Shown piece by piece: positions 27,352 to 36,568 of a DNA stretch of 64,000 bases. Below the pieces are notes generated by a model. It was not told the origin of the DNA. It was given only the letters and a program-made list of their open reading frames with translations, and did no database searches. This DNA is from Epilithonimonas sp. JDS (GTDB lineage: Bacteria; Bacteroidota; Bacteroidia; Flavobacteriales; Weeksellaceae): the NCBI RefSeq assembly GCF_021261315.1, contig NZ_JAJSAX010000005.1, positions 1-64,000 of the forward strand, in the 5' to 3' direction. Position numbers and translations under genes: made by a program. Each line of letters begins with the position of its first letter. Positions within the stretch are counted from its first letter, which is position 1.

Positions 27352-28977
27352 CTATCCTAAATAAGGATATTTGTAATCTTTTGGAGAAACAAAAGTTTCC
27401 TTGATGCTTCTTACAGAAACCCAACGCGTCAAATTCATTTTGGAACCTGCTTTGTCATTGGTTCCAGATGCTCTAGAACCACCGAAAGGCTGTTGACCAA
27501 CCACCGCACCCGTAGGTTTGTCGTTGATGTAGAAGTTTCCGGAAGCGTTTTCCAAAGCCTTGTAAGCCTCGTCGATAGCATATCTGTCTTGTGCGAAAAT
27601 GGAACCTGTCAAAGAATATTGCGTAGAAGTGTCAACCAGTTTTAGAGTATCTTCCCAATTTTCGTCTTCGTAAACAAAAACGGTAAGAATTGGTCCGAAG
27701 ATTTCCTCAACAATACTTTCGTAATAAGGATTGATGGTTTCAATCACAGTTGGGTGAACAAACCAGCCTTTTTTATCATCATATTTTCCACCGATTACAA
27801 CAGTTGCATCACTTGCCAACTCAGCTCTGTCGATGTAGCCTTTGCATTTTTCAAAAGAATTTTTGTCGATGACGGCATTCACAAAGTTTGAAGGATCTTC
27901 TGGTGAACCGATTTTGATGGTTTTCATTTGAGCTTCCATCACTGCTTTTACTTCATTCCAAAGGGATTTTGGAACATAAGCTCTAGAGGCTGCGGAACAT
28001 TTCTGGCCTTGATATTCGAAAGCGCCTCTTACCAAACCAGTTGCAACCGCCTCGATATTTGCAGACGGATGAACCATTACGAAATCTTTTCCGCCAGTTT
28101 CTCCAACAATTCTTGGGTAAGATTTATAGTTGTGGATATTGTCGCCAATCATTTTCCACATTCCCTGGAATACTTTTGTAGAACCTGTAAAATGTAATCC
28201 GGCAAATTCTTTATGAGCCAAAACTTTTTCAGCCGTTTCTTTTCCGTCTGTGAAGATCATATTGATAACGCCATCAGGAAGTCCGGCTTCTTTCAATACA
28301 TCCATAATGACTTTTGCAGAGTAAATTTGTTTGTCAGAAGGTTTCCAAACAACCACATTTCCCATCATCGCCATACAAGCTGGCAAGTTTCCGGAGATCG
28401 CTGTAAAGTTGAAAGGCGTCACCGCAAAACAGAAACCTTCCAACGGTCTGTACTCTACGCGATTCCAGATTCCAGCATCAGAAACTGGCTGCTCGGAATA
28501 AAGATCTGTCATAAACTCCACATTGAAACGCAAAAAATCTATGAATTCACAAGCTGCGTCGATCTCTGCCTGATGAACGTTTTTGGATTGCCCGATCATC
28601 GTTGCCGCGTTGATCACATCTCTGTAAGGTCCGGCTAGAAGATCGGCGGCTTTCAAGAAGATGGCTGCTCTGTGCTCCCAACCTAAGGCGTTCCATTTGG
28701 TTTTTGCTGCCAGTGCAGATTCAATCGCCTGATCTACGTGAGACATATCGCCTTCGTAATAGAATCCGAAATCGTGCTGATGATCCTGAGGCGAGCTCAA
28801 TTGTATTTTTTTGTCTGTTTTGATATCTTTTCCACCGATTACCATTGGGATTTCGGTTTTTTCCTTCCACATTTTTTTGTAGGTAGAAATAAGGCTTTTT
28901 ACCTCGTCAGAACCTGGTACATAAGAGTTTACGGGTTCGTTTTGTGCAAAAGGAACTTGAGAAATGGCTTTAGACAT
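27352..28977 (-). CDS. pruA: L-glutamate gamma-semialdehyde dehydrogenase
   Basis: A 541-residue aldehyde dehydrogenase that oxidises glutamate semialdehyde to glutamate with NAD, the second step of proline breakdown. The catalytic Cys327 is in EYQGQKCSAASR and Glu293 in VGETGGKDF; the cofactor motif is FTGSTKVFQG (~263-272). Length and motifs fit the stand-alone P5C dehydrogenase. The partner proline dehydrogenase ends ~3.6 kb away on the opposite strand. A consensus -7 box lies 22 bp upstream. Confidence 0.95.
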   Translation of the reverse strand: MSKAISQVPFAQNEPVNSYVPGSDEVKSLISTYKKMWKEKTEIPMVIGGKDIKTDKKIQLSSPQDHQHDFGFYYEGDMSHVDQAIESALAAKTKWNALGWEHRAAIFLKAADLLAGPYRDVINAATMIGQSKNVHQAEIDAACEFIDFLRFNVEFMTDLYSEQPVSDAGIWNRVEYRPLEGFCFAVTPFNFTAISGNLPACMAMMGNVVVWKPSDKQIYSAKVIMDVLKEAGLPDGVINMIFTDGKETAEKVLAHKEFAGLHFTGSTKVFQGMWKMIGDNIHNYKSYPRIVGETGGKDFVMVHPSANIEAVATGLVRGAFEYQGQKCSAASRAYVPKSLWNEVKAVMEAQMKTIKIGSPEDPSNFVNAVIDKNSFEKCKGYIDRAELASDATVVIGGKYDDKKGWFVHPTVIETINPYYESIVEEIFGPILTVFVYEDENWEDTLKLVDTSTQYSLTGSIFAQDRYAIDEAYKALENASGNFYINDKPTGAVVGQQPFGGSRASGTNDKAGSKMNLTRWVSVRSIKETFVSPKDYKYPYLG

Positions 28978-28998
28978 AAATTTAATTTTTAATTTTCA

Positions 28999-29006
28999 CA
29001 AATTTA
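28999..29006 (-). promoter_or_regulatory. -7 box for pruA
   Basis: TAAATTTG on the minus strand fits TAnnTTTG, 22-29 bp before the start. Confidence 0.65.
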
Positions 29007-29064
29007 CAACCAAAAATAATAACAGATAAATTGATAATAATTTGCATTTTTAAATATTATGTTA

Positions 29065-29072
29065 TATATTTG
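29065..29072 (+). promoter_or_regulatory. Promoter of the T9SS protein gene lacking an ATG
   Basis: TATATTTG with TTG at 29042-29044, 20 bp apart. The promoter looks intact although the downstream gene has no ordinary start codon. Confidence 0.65.
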
Positions 29073-29101
29073 AAAATAATAACAACAAAAATTTATCAAT
29101 T

Positions 29102-29983
29102 ATCACTAAAAAATTATTTTTTATTGCAGCTTTAGCATTTGGGTTTGCAAATGCACAGACAACAATTCTTGCCGAAGGTTTTGATAATTTTGCAGGATTG
29201 ACAACTTGGACAGCTCTAAACAAGAGTACACCATTGGGAAGCACAACAACCGGAGTTTGGAGACAAGGTCCAGCTGACCACATTGGGTCACAAGCAGGAG
29301 GTGATACCTCTTATGCTTTTTGTAATTACAGTAGTGCTACAGGAACGGGAACAATTAGCAATTGGCTGATTACACCAGCTGTAACCATTAAGAATGGAGA
29401 CATTATCTCATTTTATTCAATGAGTGGGGGAGATGGAACTTATCCTGACAGGATGGAATTAAGACTAAGTACAGCAGCAACTACGGTTTTACCTACCGGT
29501 ACAGGAACGACAGGTGCAACTAGCGTAGGTTCTTTTACTACGTTGGCTCTTACAATTAATTCCGCACTGACATCCACTGGTTATCCGTTTTCTTATACCA
29601 AATATGATTATACAGTAACTGGATTGACTGGTGAGGTTGCTTCAAGAATTGCATTCAGATATTATGTTACAGGTGGTGGTACTACTGGAGATTTTTCGGA
29701 TAATATCGGTGTAGATACCTTTTCAGTAACCAGACCTGTAATGGCTGTTTCTGATGTTTCTAAAACAAAATTGTCAGTGTACCCAAATCCAACTTCCGAT
29801 TATTTGAAAATAAACTCTTCTGATAAAGTCATTTCAGCAGAAGTGTTTGATGTAACCGGTAAAAATATTCCGGTTAAATATGACGGAACATCTCTAGATG
29901 TAAGATCATTACCAAAAGGAACTTATTTGGTTAAACTTAAATTTGGTGCCGAAGTTAACGTTCAGAAATTCATTAAAGAATAA
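29102..29983 (+). CDS. Secreted T9SS cargo protein with choice-of-anchor J-like domain; start codon missing
   Basis: The frame encodes a signal peptide (KKLFFIAALAFGFANAQ) and a ~200-residue jelly-roll domain like the choice-of-anchor J/cleaved-adhesin group (LAEGFDNFAGLTTWTALN, then SNWLITPAV). It closes with a T9SS type A sorting domain (KLSVYPNPTSDYLKI, then LPKGTYLVKLKF). Back to an in-frame TAA at 29051 there is no ATG, GTG or TTG before the signal peptide; I place the start at ATC 29102 only because a start is expected there. A later TTG at 29198 would lose the signal peptide. It may use a rare start, be a recent pseudogene, or carry a sequencing error. Confidence 0.7.
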   Translation: MTKKLFFIAALAFGFANAQTTILAEGFDNFAGLTTWTALNKSTPLGSTTTGVWRQGPADHIGSQAGGDTSYAFCNYSSATGTGTISNWLITPAVTIKNGDIISFYSMSGGDGTYPDRMELRLSTAATTVLPTGTGTTGATSVGSFTTLALTINSALTSTGYPFSYTKYDYTVTGLTGEVASRIAFRYYVTGGGTTGDFSDNIGVDTFSVTRPVMAVSDVSKTKLSVYPNPTSDYLKINSSDKVISAEVFDVTGKNIPVKYDGTSLDVRSLPKGTYLVKLKFGAEVNVQKFIKE

Positions 29984-30005
29984 TAATTCTTAAATATTAA
30001 ACAAG

Positions 30006-30038
30006 AAACCTTTCATTCATTTGAAAGGTTTTTTTTAT
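30006..30038 (+). terminator. Terminator of the T9SS protein gene
   Basis: AACCTTTCA/TGAAAGGTT stem plus an eight-T tail. Confidence 0.85.
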
Positions 30039-30047
30039 GATTAGAAT

Positions 30048-30683
30048 CTAAGGCAGAATAAAAAAGAAGATAGCACAAAAGTGAAGAATACTTCCGCCTA
30101 AAACAAACAAATGCCAGATGGGATGGTAAAATGGCTTCTTGTCTTTAGCATAAAAATAGATTCCAAAAGTATAACACAGTCCGCCAAGAATAATGAGTGA
30201 CAACGCACCTGTAGAAAGATTTTCGATCATTGGTTTAATTGCAATTATAGATGCCCAACCCATCAAAGCGTAAAGCGAAAGTGAAATCTTCTCATTGTTT
30301 CTAAGCGGAGAAAATTTGAAGATAAATCCAATCAAAGCCATTCCCCAGATCAGACCAAACATACTCCAGCCCCAAACGCCTTTCAAACCTAACAGAGCAA
30401 CCGGTGTGTAAGTTCCAGCAATCAAAACGTAGATGCTGAGATGATCTATTTTCTGGCAGATCTTTTTCCATTTTAATCTATAAACCGCGTGATAAACAGT
30501 AGAAGCGGAGTAGAGCAGAATCAGACTGATCCCGAAAACCAAAGAGCAGGCAATCGCAATAGAATTTTCGCTGATAACTGAATAATAAATCATCACAGCC
30601 AAAGCCACAAATGACAAAACTACGCCCAAACCGTGCGTGATGACATTATAAAATTCTTCTTTTTTGCGGTTCTTCTTCGGCAT
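30048..30683 (-). CDS. trhA: PAQR-family membrane protein TrhA (hemolysin III family)
   Basis: A 211-residue integral membrane protein with about seven hydrophobic segments. Family marks are EFYNVITHGLG (~10-20), SASTVYHAVYR (~59-69), the KIDHLSIYVLIAGTYTPV segment (~78-95) and the final HPIWHLFVLGGSILHF (~186-201); the histidines and Asp would bind zinc. The bacterial proteins act in membrane-fluidity homeostasis; the hemolysin name is historical and no toxin role is implied. It is a single gene, convergent with its left neighbour. Confidence 0.9.
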   Translation of the reverse strand: MPKKNRKKEEFYNVITHGLGVVLSFVALAVMIYYSVISENSIAIACSLVFGISLILLYSASTVYHAVYRLKWKKICQKIDHLSIYVLIAGTYTPVALLGLKGVWGWSMFGLIWGMALIGFIFKFSPLRNNEKISLSLYALMGWASIIAIKPMIENLSTGALSLIILGGLCYTFGIYFYAKDKKPFYHPIWHLFVLGGSILHFCAIFFFILP

Positions 30684-30830
30684 TTCCCTAATTTTTAGGT
30701 AAAGTTAATTATTAAAGTTTTTGCCACTCTGACTGTTTTAATTTTTAACAAAAGTTTAATGGTTGAATGACCAAAATTTGATAATGATATAAGATCCGAT
30801 TTTAAAAATCCTTTTTTCGCTTATAATCCT

Positions 30831-30838
30831 TATTTTTG
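30831..30838 (+). promoter_or_regulatory. -7 box for hisS
   Basis: TATTTTTG, 40 bp before the ATG. Two direct copies of ATCATTTATCAAT (30848 and 30862) fill the untranslated leader. Confidence 0.6.
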
Positions 30839-30878
30839 CAGTCGATTATCATTTATCAATCATCATTTATCAATTATA

Positions 30879-32228
30879 ATGAAGCCGAGTTTAGCAAAAG
30901 GAACCAGAGATTTCACCGCCAAAGAAGTTTCCAGAAGGAAATACATCATCAATGTTTTACAGAACAATTTCGAACTGTTTGGATTTCAGCCTTTGGAAAC
31001 GCCAAGTTTTGAAAACCTGTCTACACTAACAGGAAAATATGGTGAAGAAGGCGACCGATTGATTTTTAAAATTCTAAATTCCGGAGACTACGCTTCAAAA
31101 ACAAATGATGAAGATTGGGGAAACAAAAATTCTCAAAAATTGATTTCTCAAATCTCCGAAAAAGCCCTTCGCTACGATCTTACAGTTCCATTTGCGCGTT
31201 TCGTAGCAATGAATCAAGGACAATTGGCTTTTCCTTACAAACGTTATCAAATTCAGCCGGTTTGGCGCGCAGATCGTCCTCAGAAAGGTAGATTTAGAGA
31301 GTTTTACCAATGCGATGCAGATATCGTGGGAAGTACGAGTCTCTGGCAGGAAGTGGAGTTGCTTCAACTGTATTTCAAATCTTTCGATAATTTGAATTTA
31401 GCAGTTTCGGTTCATATTAATAATAGAAAAATTCTTTCCGGAATTGCAGAATACGCCGGCATTGCAGATCAATTGATTGATTTTACCGTTGCGCTTGATA
31501 AATTGGACAAAATAGGAAAAGACGGCGTGACAAAAGAAATGCTGGAGAAAGGAATTTCTGAAGAAGCGATTTCTAAACTGGATTTTCTTTTTAATCAAAC
31601 TAATGATGCGCTAGAAAATCTCTCGAACTTAAAAGAAAAATTTGAAGGCAACGAAACCGGATTGAAAGGCGTTGAAGAATTAGAATTTGTCATCAAAAAT
31701 GCTTTAGAGCTTGGAATTAATTCTCAGGATCTTGTTTTTGACATCACTCTAGCCAGAGGTTTGGATTATTACACAGGTGCAATTTTCGAAGTGAAAGCGA
31801 AGGATGTCGCAATGGGCTCCATCGGCGGCGGCGGGCGTTATGATAATCTGACAGAAGTTTTTGGAGTGAAAGACGTTCCTGGAATTGGAATTTCGTTTGG
31901 TCTGGACAGAATTTATCTCGTAATGGAAGAACTGGGAATTTTCCCGGAAGATTCTGACGTAAAAGTAAAATATCTTTTTGCGAACTATGGAGAGTCCGAA
32001 TCCATCGAGGCTTTAAAATTAATCTCAAAATTGAGAGCGAAAAATATTTCTGCAGAGCTGTATCCGGAAGCTTCAAAGCTAAAAAAGCAATTCACTTATG
32101 CTGAGAAAAAAGGCATCGAAAATCTGGTTTTCCTTGGCGAACAGGAGATCAAAGACGAAACTATTACAGTTAAGAATCTGGTTTCAGGAGAGCAGCAGAC
32201 TATGAAAATTGACGCGTTTCTAAATTGA
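30879..32228 (+). CDS. hisS: Histidine--tRNA ligase
   Basis: A 449-residue class II aminoacyl-tRNA synthetase that charges tRNA-His. It opens [12 protein letters not shown], has the motif 2 region [19 protein letters not shown] (~131-149), the histidine-site motif [14 protein letters not shown] (~290-303), motif 3 in [17 protein letters not shown] (~334-350), and an anticodon-binding C-terminal domain. Its 3' end overlaps the stop of the convergent regulator gene by 9 bp. Confidence 0.97.
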   Translation: MKPSLAKGTRDFTAKEVSRRKYIINVLQNNFELFGFQPLETPSFENLSTLTGKYGEEGDRLIFKILNSGDYASKTNDEDWGNKNSQKLISQISEKALRYDLTVPFARFVAMNQGQLAFPYKRYQIQPVWRADRPQKGRFREFYQCDADIVGSTSLWQEVELLQLYFKSFDNLNLAVSVHINNRKILSGIAEYAGIADQLIDFTVALDKLDKIGKDGVTKEMLEKGISEEAISKLDFLFNQTNDALENLSNLKEKFEGNETGLKGVEELEFVIKNALELGINSQDLVFDITLARGLDYYTGAIFEVKAKDVAMGSIGGGGRYDNLTEVFGVKDVPGIGISFGLDRIYLVMEELGIFPEDSDVKVKYLFANYGESESIEALKLISKLRAKNISAELYPEASKLKKQFTYAEKKGIENLVFLGEQEIKDETITVKNLVSGEQQTMKIDAFLN

Positions 32229-33995
32229 TTTTACATTATTCTCTGAAAATAGGCCTCGAATATTTCCAATAGAAGAGAAGTCGACATTGTCGATTTCTTT
32301 TTTTCTATTTCTGATAAAATCTGTGGGTCTGATGCCGTTAATTTCAAAAAAGAGATCGGAAAAATTCTGTCTGGATGCGATTCCACATTCTTTTGCCAGG
32401 CTGTCAATTGTGTAATTAAGATAAATATTCTTTTCGAAAAGCATACGGGTTATATATCTGATTCTAAGGTCTCCAAGATATTTGTTGAAATTCATACCTT
32501 TCTGCTCATTGATGACGTGTGAGAGATAGTTGGTATTGGTTTCCAGCTGTATTGCCAGTTTTTGAATGGTGAGTCCTTTTTGGGTAAATTGTTTTTTATC
32601 CTCAAATCTTTTGAGTTTACGCAATATATCTTCTTTTATAACTTCTGTAATGTGTGTTTTTTTATCATCGCAAACTTCGGGAGCTGGATTGACGGCGGAA
32701 ATTGAACTTTCTAAACCAACATAGCTGTGGGTTCTCATCCTTTCCTGCAAAGAAAGATATTTATCAAGGGTACTTTTTTCTTTTTTATGTCTTTTGAATA
32801 ATACATATACAAGAATGCCCGCTACTATTGCCAGACCAAGCAGCAGAAATCCGCCCCAAGTATTTGCTGTCTGCAATCTTCCTTTTTCTTCCATCAAAGT
32901 GTTTGTGTCATATTCCCTATGGATTTTCAGGGATAATGATGCGAAATCTCTGGAAATAATACTGTCTGCTTTCAACAGTTGAGTCGTGTAAAAAAGTTGA
33001 TTTTGGGCATCTTTGTTAGCTTTGTAATGATTGATCAGAAGTTCATAATTTTCCCTCAGTTCAGGAAGGATGAATTCGTGTTTGGTGAAGATAGAATCAA
33101 TTTTCTTAAAATTAGAAATTGCCAAATCCTTCTTATTCAGCGCAAGATAACTTTTTCCAATGTAAAAATAATCGACGGAAGCCCAGGCAAAATCATCTTT
33201 CATTATGCCTAGAGATTCTTCAAAATTAGTAATGGCCGCTTGATACTTGCTGTTGTTAAATTCTGAGATTCCTTTAGACTTAAGAAAATAACTGCGTTCC
33301 TGTAAAAAATTTTCGTTGTTGAAGGTTTTCAGCAGTCCAATATTGGTGAGGGAATCCAGTGCCCGAAAATCTTTTAGACCTCTGTAGCAGACAATCATCT
33401 GATGCAAACTGTTGAGATATCCCTTTTGATCATTGAAAATTTGATTTTTATGCAGGCTGGGATCGTTTGCGCCCGCTTCGAAATATTTGACGCATTCTTT
33501 GAAAAGTTCCAAAGCTTCCTCGTGATAGCCCAAATAATTTTTCACCACACCCAAGTGATAGGAAATCTTATACTTTAGATAAAGGTCGCCTGTATTTTTG
33601 GAATATTTATAGGCCATCAAATATTCGTCTAAAGCAGGTTTGTACTTTTTCAGTTTTGCATAGAAAATACTACCTTTCAGGACGTAAGCTGTGGAGATTT
33701 TATCATCACTGGCGGTTTTGTAAGCCGCATCGATGCAGCTGTCTGCATATTTTAATTTTTGACTGATGGACTTTGAAAAGTAAACTGCATCCCGATAACC
33801 CTGAAAAAGTTCAGAATCTTTGTTTTCTTTTTTCGCTTTTGCTATATATCCATTGAGATAGGAGAATGCCCTGGTGTCGTTTTCTGAATAATTTTCATAT
33901 TTCTTTCGTAAAAATTCATAGTCTTTTGGTGCTTTGTCTTTAGAAAAAACAAAACTTATAGAGAGTACAAATATGAAAAATAAAAAACGCGTCAT
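32220..33995 (-). CDS. AraC-family regulator with TPR sensor and membrane segment
   Basis: A 591-residue protein if started at the ATG giving [18 protein letters not shown]. That start is chosen because a -7 box lies just upstream and overlies the two earlier in-frame ATGs. After the signal-like segment come TPR repeats (~40-360), a membrane helix ([20 protein letters not shown], ~377-396) and a C-terminal AraC HTH (~480-575; [20 protein letters not shown] and [13 protein letters not shown]). It probably senses an outside signal through the TPR domain and regulates genes directly. The target is unknown; the gene is next to hisS only by position. Confidence 0.88.
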   Translation of the reverse strand: MTRFLFFIFVLSISFVFSKDKAPKDYEFLRKKYENYSENDTRAFSYLNGYIAKAKKENKDSELFQGYRDAVYFSKSISQKLKYADSCIDAAYKTASDDKISTAYVLKGSIFYAKLKKYKPALDEYLMAYKYSKNTGDLYLKYKISYHLGVVKNYLGYHEEALELFKECVKYFEAGANDPSLHKNQIFNDQKGYLNSLHQMIVCYRGLKDFRALDSLTNIGLLKTFNNENFLQERSYFLKSKGISEFNNSKYQAAITNFEESLGIMKDDFAWASVDYFYIGKSYLALNKKDLAISNFKKIDSIFTKHEFILPELRENYELLINHYKANKDAQNQLFYTTQLLKADSIISRDFASLSLKIHREYDTNTLMEEKGRLQTANTWGGFLLLGLAIVAGILVYVLFKRHKKEKSTLDKYLSLQERMRTHSYVGLESSISAVNPAPEVCDDKKTHITEVIKEDILRKLKRFEDKKQFTQKGLTIQKLAIQLETNTNYLSHVINEQKGMNFNKYLGDLRIRYITRMLFEKNIYLNYTIDSLAKECGIASRQNFSDLFFEINGIRPTDFIRNRKKEIDNVDFSSIGNIRGLFSENNVKSI

Positions 33996-34024
33996 TGTAA
34001 TATTATTCCTTACCATTTGTTTGC

Positions 34025-34032
34025 CAAAAGTA
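34025..34032 (-). promoter_or_regulatory. -7 box for the AraC/TPR gene
   Basis: TACTTTTG on the minus strand, 30-37 bp before the chosen start. It lies between the two earlier in-frame ATGs (34037 and 34016), leaving only the 33995 start safely downstream. Confidence 0.7.
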
Positions 34033-34278
34033 CGCAAATCTTAATTATGAATGAGAATTATTTAATAGAAAAAGATTATGACCATCAAACATTGAAAAAT
34101 AAAGATAAATAACTGATAATCAAATTAATCAAAATGTAGCAATTCGTGAATTAGGACGTAACAATTTCCCAATAATGACCACAATAATTTTCAAAACTCG
34201 TTTTTTGCTTATACTTTCGAGCTGTGAAATAAAATTTTAATCTTAAAAATTTAACAAAAAAATATAACAATCAATCTC

Positions 34279-34494
34279 ATGAAAAAACTATTTACTATCG
34301 TAGCGGTGGCAGTTGTATCATTAAGTTTTACATCTTGCAGACAAGACGATGAAACTGCAGATTTCAACAGCAATACTCAAAAGGAGAGCAGCACATTTGC
34401 TAAAAATTCAGACTCTGTAAAAACCGATACTGTAAAAGTTAACGCCAGACCAGTAGATCCAGATCCACCAGTAAAAGACGGAACAAGTTGGTAA
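34279..34494 (+). CDS. Small lipoprotein
   Basis: A 71-residue protein with a type II signal peptide: MKKLFTIVAVAVVSLSFTSC with the lipid-bearing Cys20. The mature ~50 residues are polar and disordered-looking, rich in Asp, Ser, Thr and Lys, and end PDPPVKDGTSW. I know no function. Small lipoproteins of this kind with a proline-rich tail are common in this group, which is recognition of style and not of a family. It is a single gene, divergent from the AraC/TPR regulator, with which it shares a 283-bp intergenic region. Confidence 0.7.
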   Translation: MKKLFTIVAVAVVSLSFTSCRQDDETADFNSNTQKESSTFAKNSDSVKTDTVKVNARPVDPDPPVKDGTSW

Positions 34495-34521
34495 TTGACA
34501 GAAAAAAAATACATTCATTCT

Positions 34522-34570
34522 CTGCACTTTACATTAGCCTCAATCTTTAATTAGATTGGGGTAGTGTAAA
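34522..34570. repeat. Long near-perfect hairpin
   Basis: TTTACATTAGCCTCAATCT pairs with AGATTGGGGTAGTGTAAA around TTTAATT, with a few G-U-compatible changes. It may end the small lipoprotein transcript, though only As follow on the plus strand. Confidence 0.6.
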
Positions 34571-34681
34571 AATAAAAAGAAATACAACTGGGGATTTAGT
34601 TGAATGCAGCTTAAAGTGGCATCTGGAATTGAGATTATTAGTTCTACAAACCATTATTTGCAAACCATAAAAACTAAAGCT

Positions 34682-35506
34682 ATGAAAAACTTAATGTATC
34701 TTTTTATTTTTGGCTTAATGTCTCTTGATGTTAATGCCCAGGTAGGAATAAACACCAGCACGCCTCGCTCTACCTTTGAAGTGCGTAAATCAGAATCCTC
34801 TGCTGTTCCGGACGGTATTATCCCACCAAGGATGACAGCAGACTCTCTAAGGTTGAAAGACAATGTTTACGGACCGGCACAGAATGGCGCTTTCGTTCAT
34901 ATCACAAATCCTGTGACGACAACAAGTCTCAAAACGGAAAATGTCACAAGCTCAGGATATTATATCTATGATGCGAATTACACACATTCTGATAATTCCA
35001 AAGGGGTTTGGCGTAAGATGTTCAGTGATCCAAGTGCTTTTGCAGCAAAAGGAACTTCTGGAATCACGCTGCTTTCTTTAGGAATTGATCTGTTTGGTTC
35101 AGAATTCCGGACAATTGTTTTAAACTCTGCTATCACAAAAGAGATGGGTTCAGAATTTATTACAGGCAACCAATATGTCGTTCCAGAGACTGGATTGTAT
35201 TCTATCAATTATTCAATAAGATTTGGACAAGGCCTTTCAGCTCAGCTGCTTTCTAATAACAGACCGGCTGGTGTGATTGCCAAAACTTCCACTTCAAACA
35301 CTGTTTCTCTTTTGGATTATTCATTATTTGGCGGTTTGTCTTTGTTGGGAGGAACATTAAGTGTATCACTTTCGCAGGCTAGTGTCAATCATATTTATAA
35401 TTTGAAAGCGGGCGAAAAACTAAATTTCGGAGTTATCACGGGAGGTGTCAACCTCAATCTTCTTGGAGATATTTCTGCAGACATTGCAGTTTATAAAATC
35501 AGATAA
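34682..35506 (+). CDS. Hypothetical exported protein
   Basis: A 274-residue protein begun at the ATG giving MKNLMYLFIFGLMSLDVNAQ, a signal peptide; an earlier in-frame ATG at 34604 adds 26 unlikely residues. The mature N-terminus VGINTSTPRSTFEV is the usual opening of Bacteroidota surface proteins with tail-fibre-like or C1q-like beta domains. The last ~140 residues are beta-rich (TGLYSINYSIRFGQG, AGEKLNFGVITGG), in keeping with a C1q/TNF-like jelly roll. No sorting domain is present, so final location is uncertain. Confidence 0.7.
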   Translation: MKNLMYLFIFGLMSLDVNAQVGINTSTPRSTFEVRKSESSAVPDGIIPPRMTADSLRLKDNVYGPAQNGAFVHITNPVTTTSLKTENVTSSGYYIYDANYTHSDNSKGVWRKMFSDPSAFAAKGTSGITLLSLGIDLFGSEFRTIVLNSAITKEMGSEFITGNQYVVPETGLYSINYSIRFGQGLSAQLLSNNRPAGVIAKTSTSNTVSLLDYSLFGGLSLLGGTLSVSLSQASVNHIYNLKAGEKLNFGVITGGVNLNLLGDISADIAVYKIR

Positions 35507-35510
35507 ATCA

Positions 35511-35615
35511 ATGAACAAATTAAATAATTTAATAGTCGTAAAATTAGCTGCCATCATTTTGTCGGTATTAAGAATGTTTTTCGGCGACGGAATTTTCCGC
35601 AACAAGCTGGATTAA
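35511..35615 (+). CDS. Candidate 34-residue small membrane protein
   Basis: An ATG-started ORF four bases after the previous stop, ending in TAA. It encodes a single hydrophobic stretch (LIVVKLAAIILSVLRMFF) with Lys/Asn-rich ends. The next gene's -7 box begins 13 bases after its stop, so it would belong to the upstream transcript. Size and composition suit a small membrane peptide, but an ORF this short may arise by chance. Confidence 0.3.
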   Translation: MNKLNNLIVVKLAAIILSVLRMFFGDGIFRNKLD

Positions 35616-35628
35616 AGAAAAGTTTCTC

Positions 35629-35636
35629 TATTTTTG
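35629..35636 (+). promoter_or_regulatory. -7 box for the CvfB-like gene
   Basis: TATTTTTG overlaps an in-frame TTG at 35634 and so favours the ATG at 35652 as start. Confidence 0.65.
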
Positions 35637-35651
35637 CACCAAATTCAATTT

Positions 35652-36476
35652 ATGAAACCCGGTCAAACGCAAACTTTAAAAATCGCTGAAAAAATCTCAT
35701 CTGGCTTTATCCTCAATGACGAAGATGGTGAAAAAGCATTCATACAGAAAATTTTTGCGGACGAATCCTGGGAAATTGGAAGTGAAGTAGAAGTTTTTGT
35801 TTATCAGGACGACGGAAGTTTAAAAGCAACTACAGAGAAAGCCAATGCAGAAGTCGGACAGTTTGCTGTAATGACTTGTGTGCAGAGTTTGCCAACCGGC
35901 GCTTTTATGGATTGGGGAATTATCAAGGATCTTTTCATTCCGTACAAACAGCAGAAATCTAAAATCCTAGAAGGAAAGCGCTATATCGTCTATGTTTATA
36001 CAGATGACTTTACCGGCTTGACGACGGGAACTACCAAATTCAAACGTAATCCTCAATACGAAGATCTGCCACTAAGAAATGGCGACAAAGTGGATCTTAT
36101 TATGATGAACGAATCCGAATTGGGATGGAATGTTGTCATTAATAAAGAATATATCGGACTTATCTACGCCACAGATGTTTTCAAAAAACTATATCCGCTT
36201 TCCGAAGAAACAGGTTATATCAAAACGATCCGTGAAGACGGTAAAATTGATGTCACTCTTCAGCCGCAGGGTTTCGAAAATGTAGACGAATTCAAACAAA
36301 AAATAATCGACAAGCTTAATGATAATTACGGTCTGCTTTACCTTTCCGACAAATCTTCTCCGGAAGAGATCAAAGACGAATTGCAGATGAGCAAGAAGAA
36401 TTTCAAAAAAGCCATCGGCAGTCTTTATAAAGACAAGATAATTGAAATCACAGAAGACAGAATCAAACTGGTTTAA
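35652..36476 (+). CDS. CvfB-like S1-domain RNA-binding protein
   Basis: A 274-residue cytosolic protein like CvfB/YitL. It has three S1-like OB-fold regions: ~1-60, ~68-130 (VGQFAVMTCVQSLPTGAFMD with DLFIPYKQQ) and ~145-215 (NGDKVDLIMMNESELGWNVV with YIGLIYATDVF), then a winged helix (~225-274; SPEEIKDELQMSKKNFKKAI). In Staphylococcus, CvfB influences virulence genes through RNA; a role in RNA-level regulation here is inference. The ATG is chosen by its distance from the -7 box. Confidence 0.88.
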   Translation: MKPGQTQTLKIAEKISSGFILNDEDGEKAFIQKIFADESWEIGSEVEVFVYQDDGSLKATTEKANAEVGQFAVMTCVQSLPTGAFMDWGIIKDLFIPYKQQKSKILEGKRYIVYVYTDDFTGLTTGTTKFKRNPQYEDLPLRNGDKVDLIMMNESELGWNVVINKEYIGLIYATDVFKKLYPLSEETGYIKTIREDGKIDVTLQPQGFENVDEFKQKIIDKLNDNYGLLYLSDKSSPEEIKDELQMSKKNFKKAIGSLYKDKIIEITEDRIKLV

Positions 36477-36568
36477 TCTTAGTTAATGTCAATTATCAGT
36501 TTTCAGGAACTTAATACAATTTCGGTTTTACTTGGACTCGTTTTTGATTTGAGAAAGGAAATTCCTCA

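Noticed and set aside
30048-30683. Hemolysin toxin
   Set aside because: The hemolysin III name is historical; the motifs fit the PAQR/TrhA membrane homeostasis family.
34604-34681. Upstream ATG for the exported protein at 34682
   Set aside because: It would place 26 polar residues before a good signal peptide.
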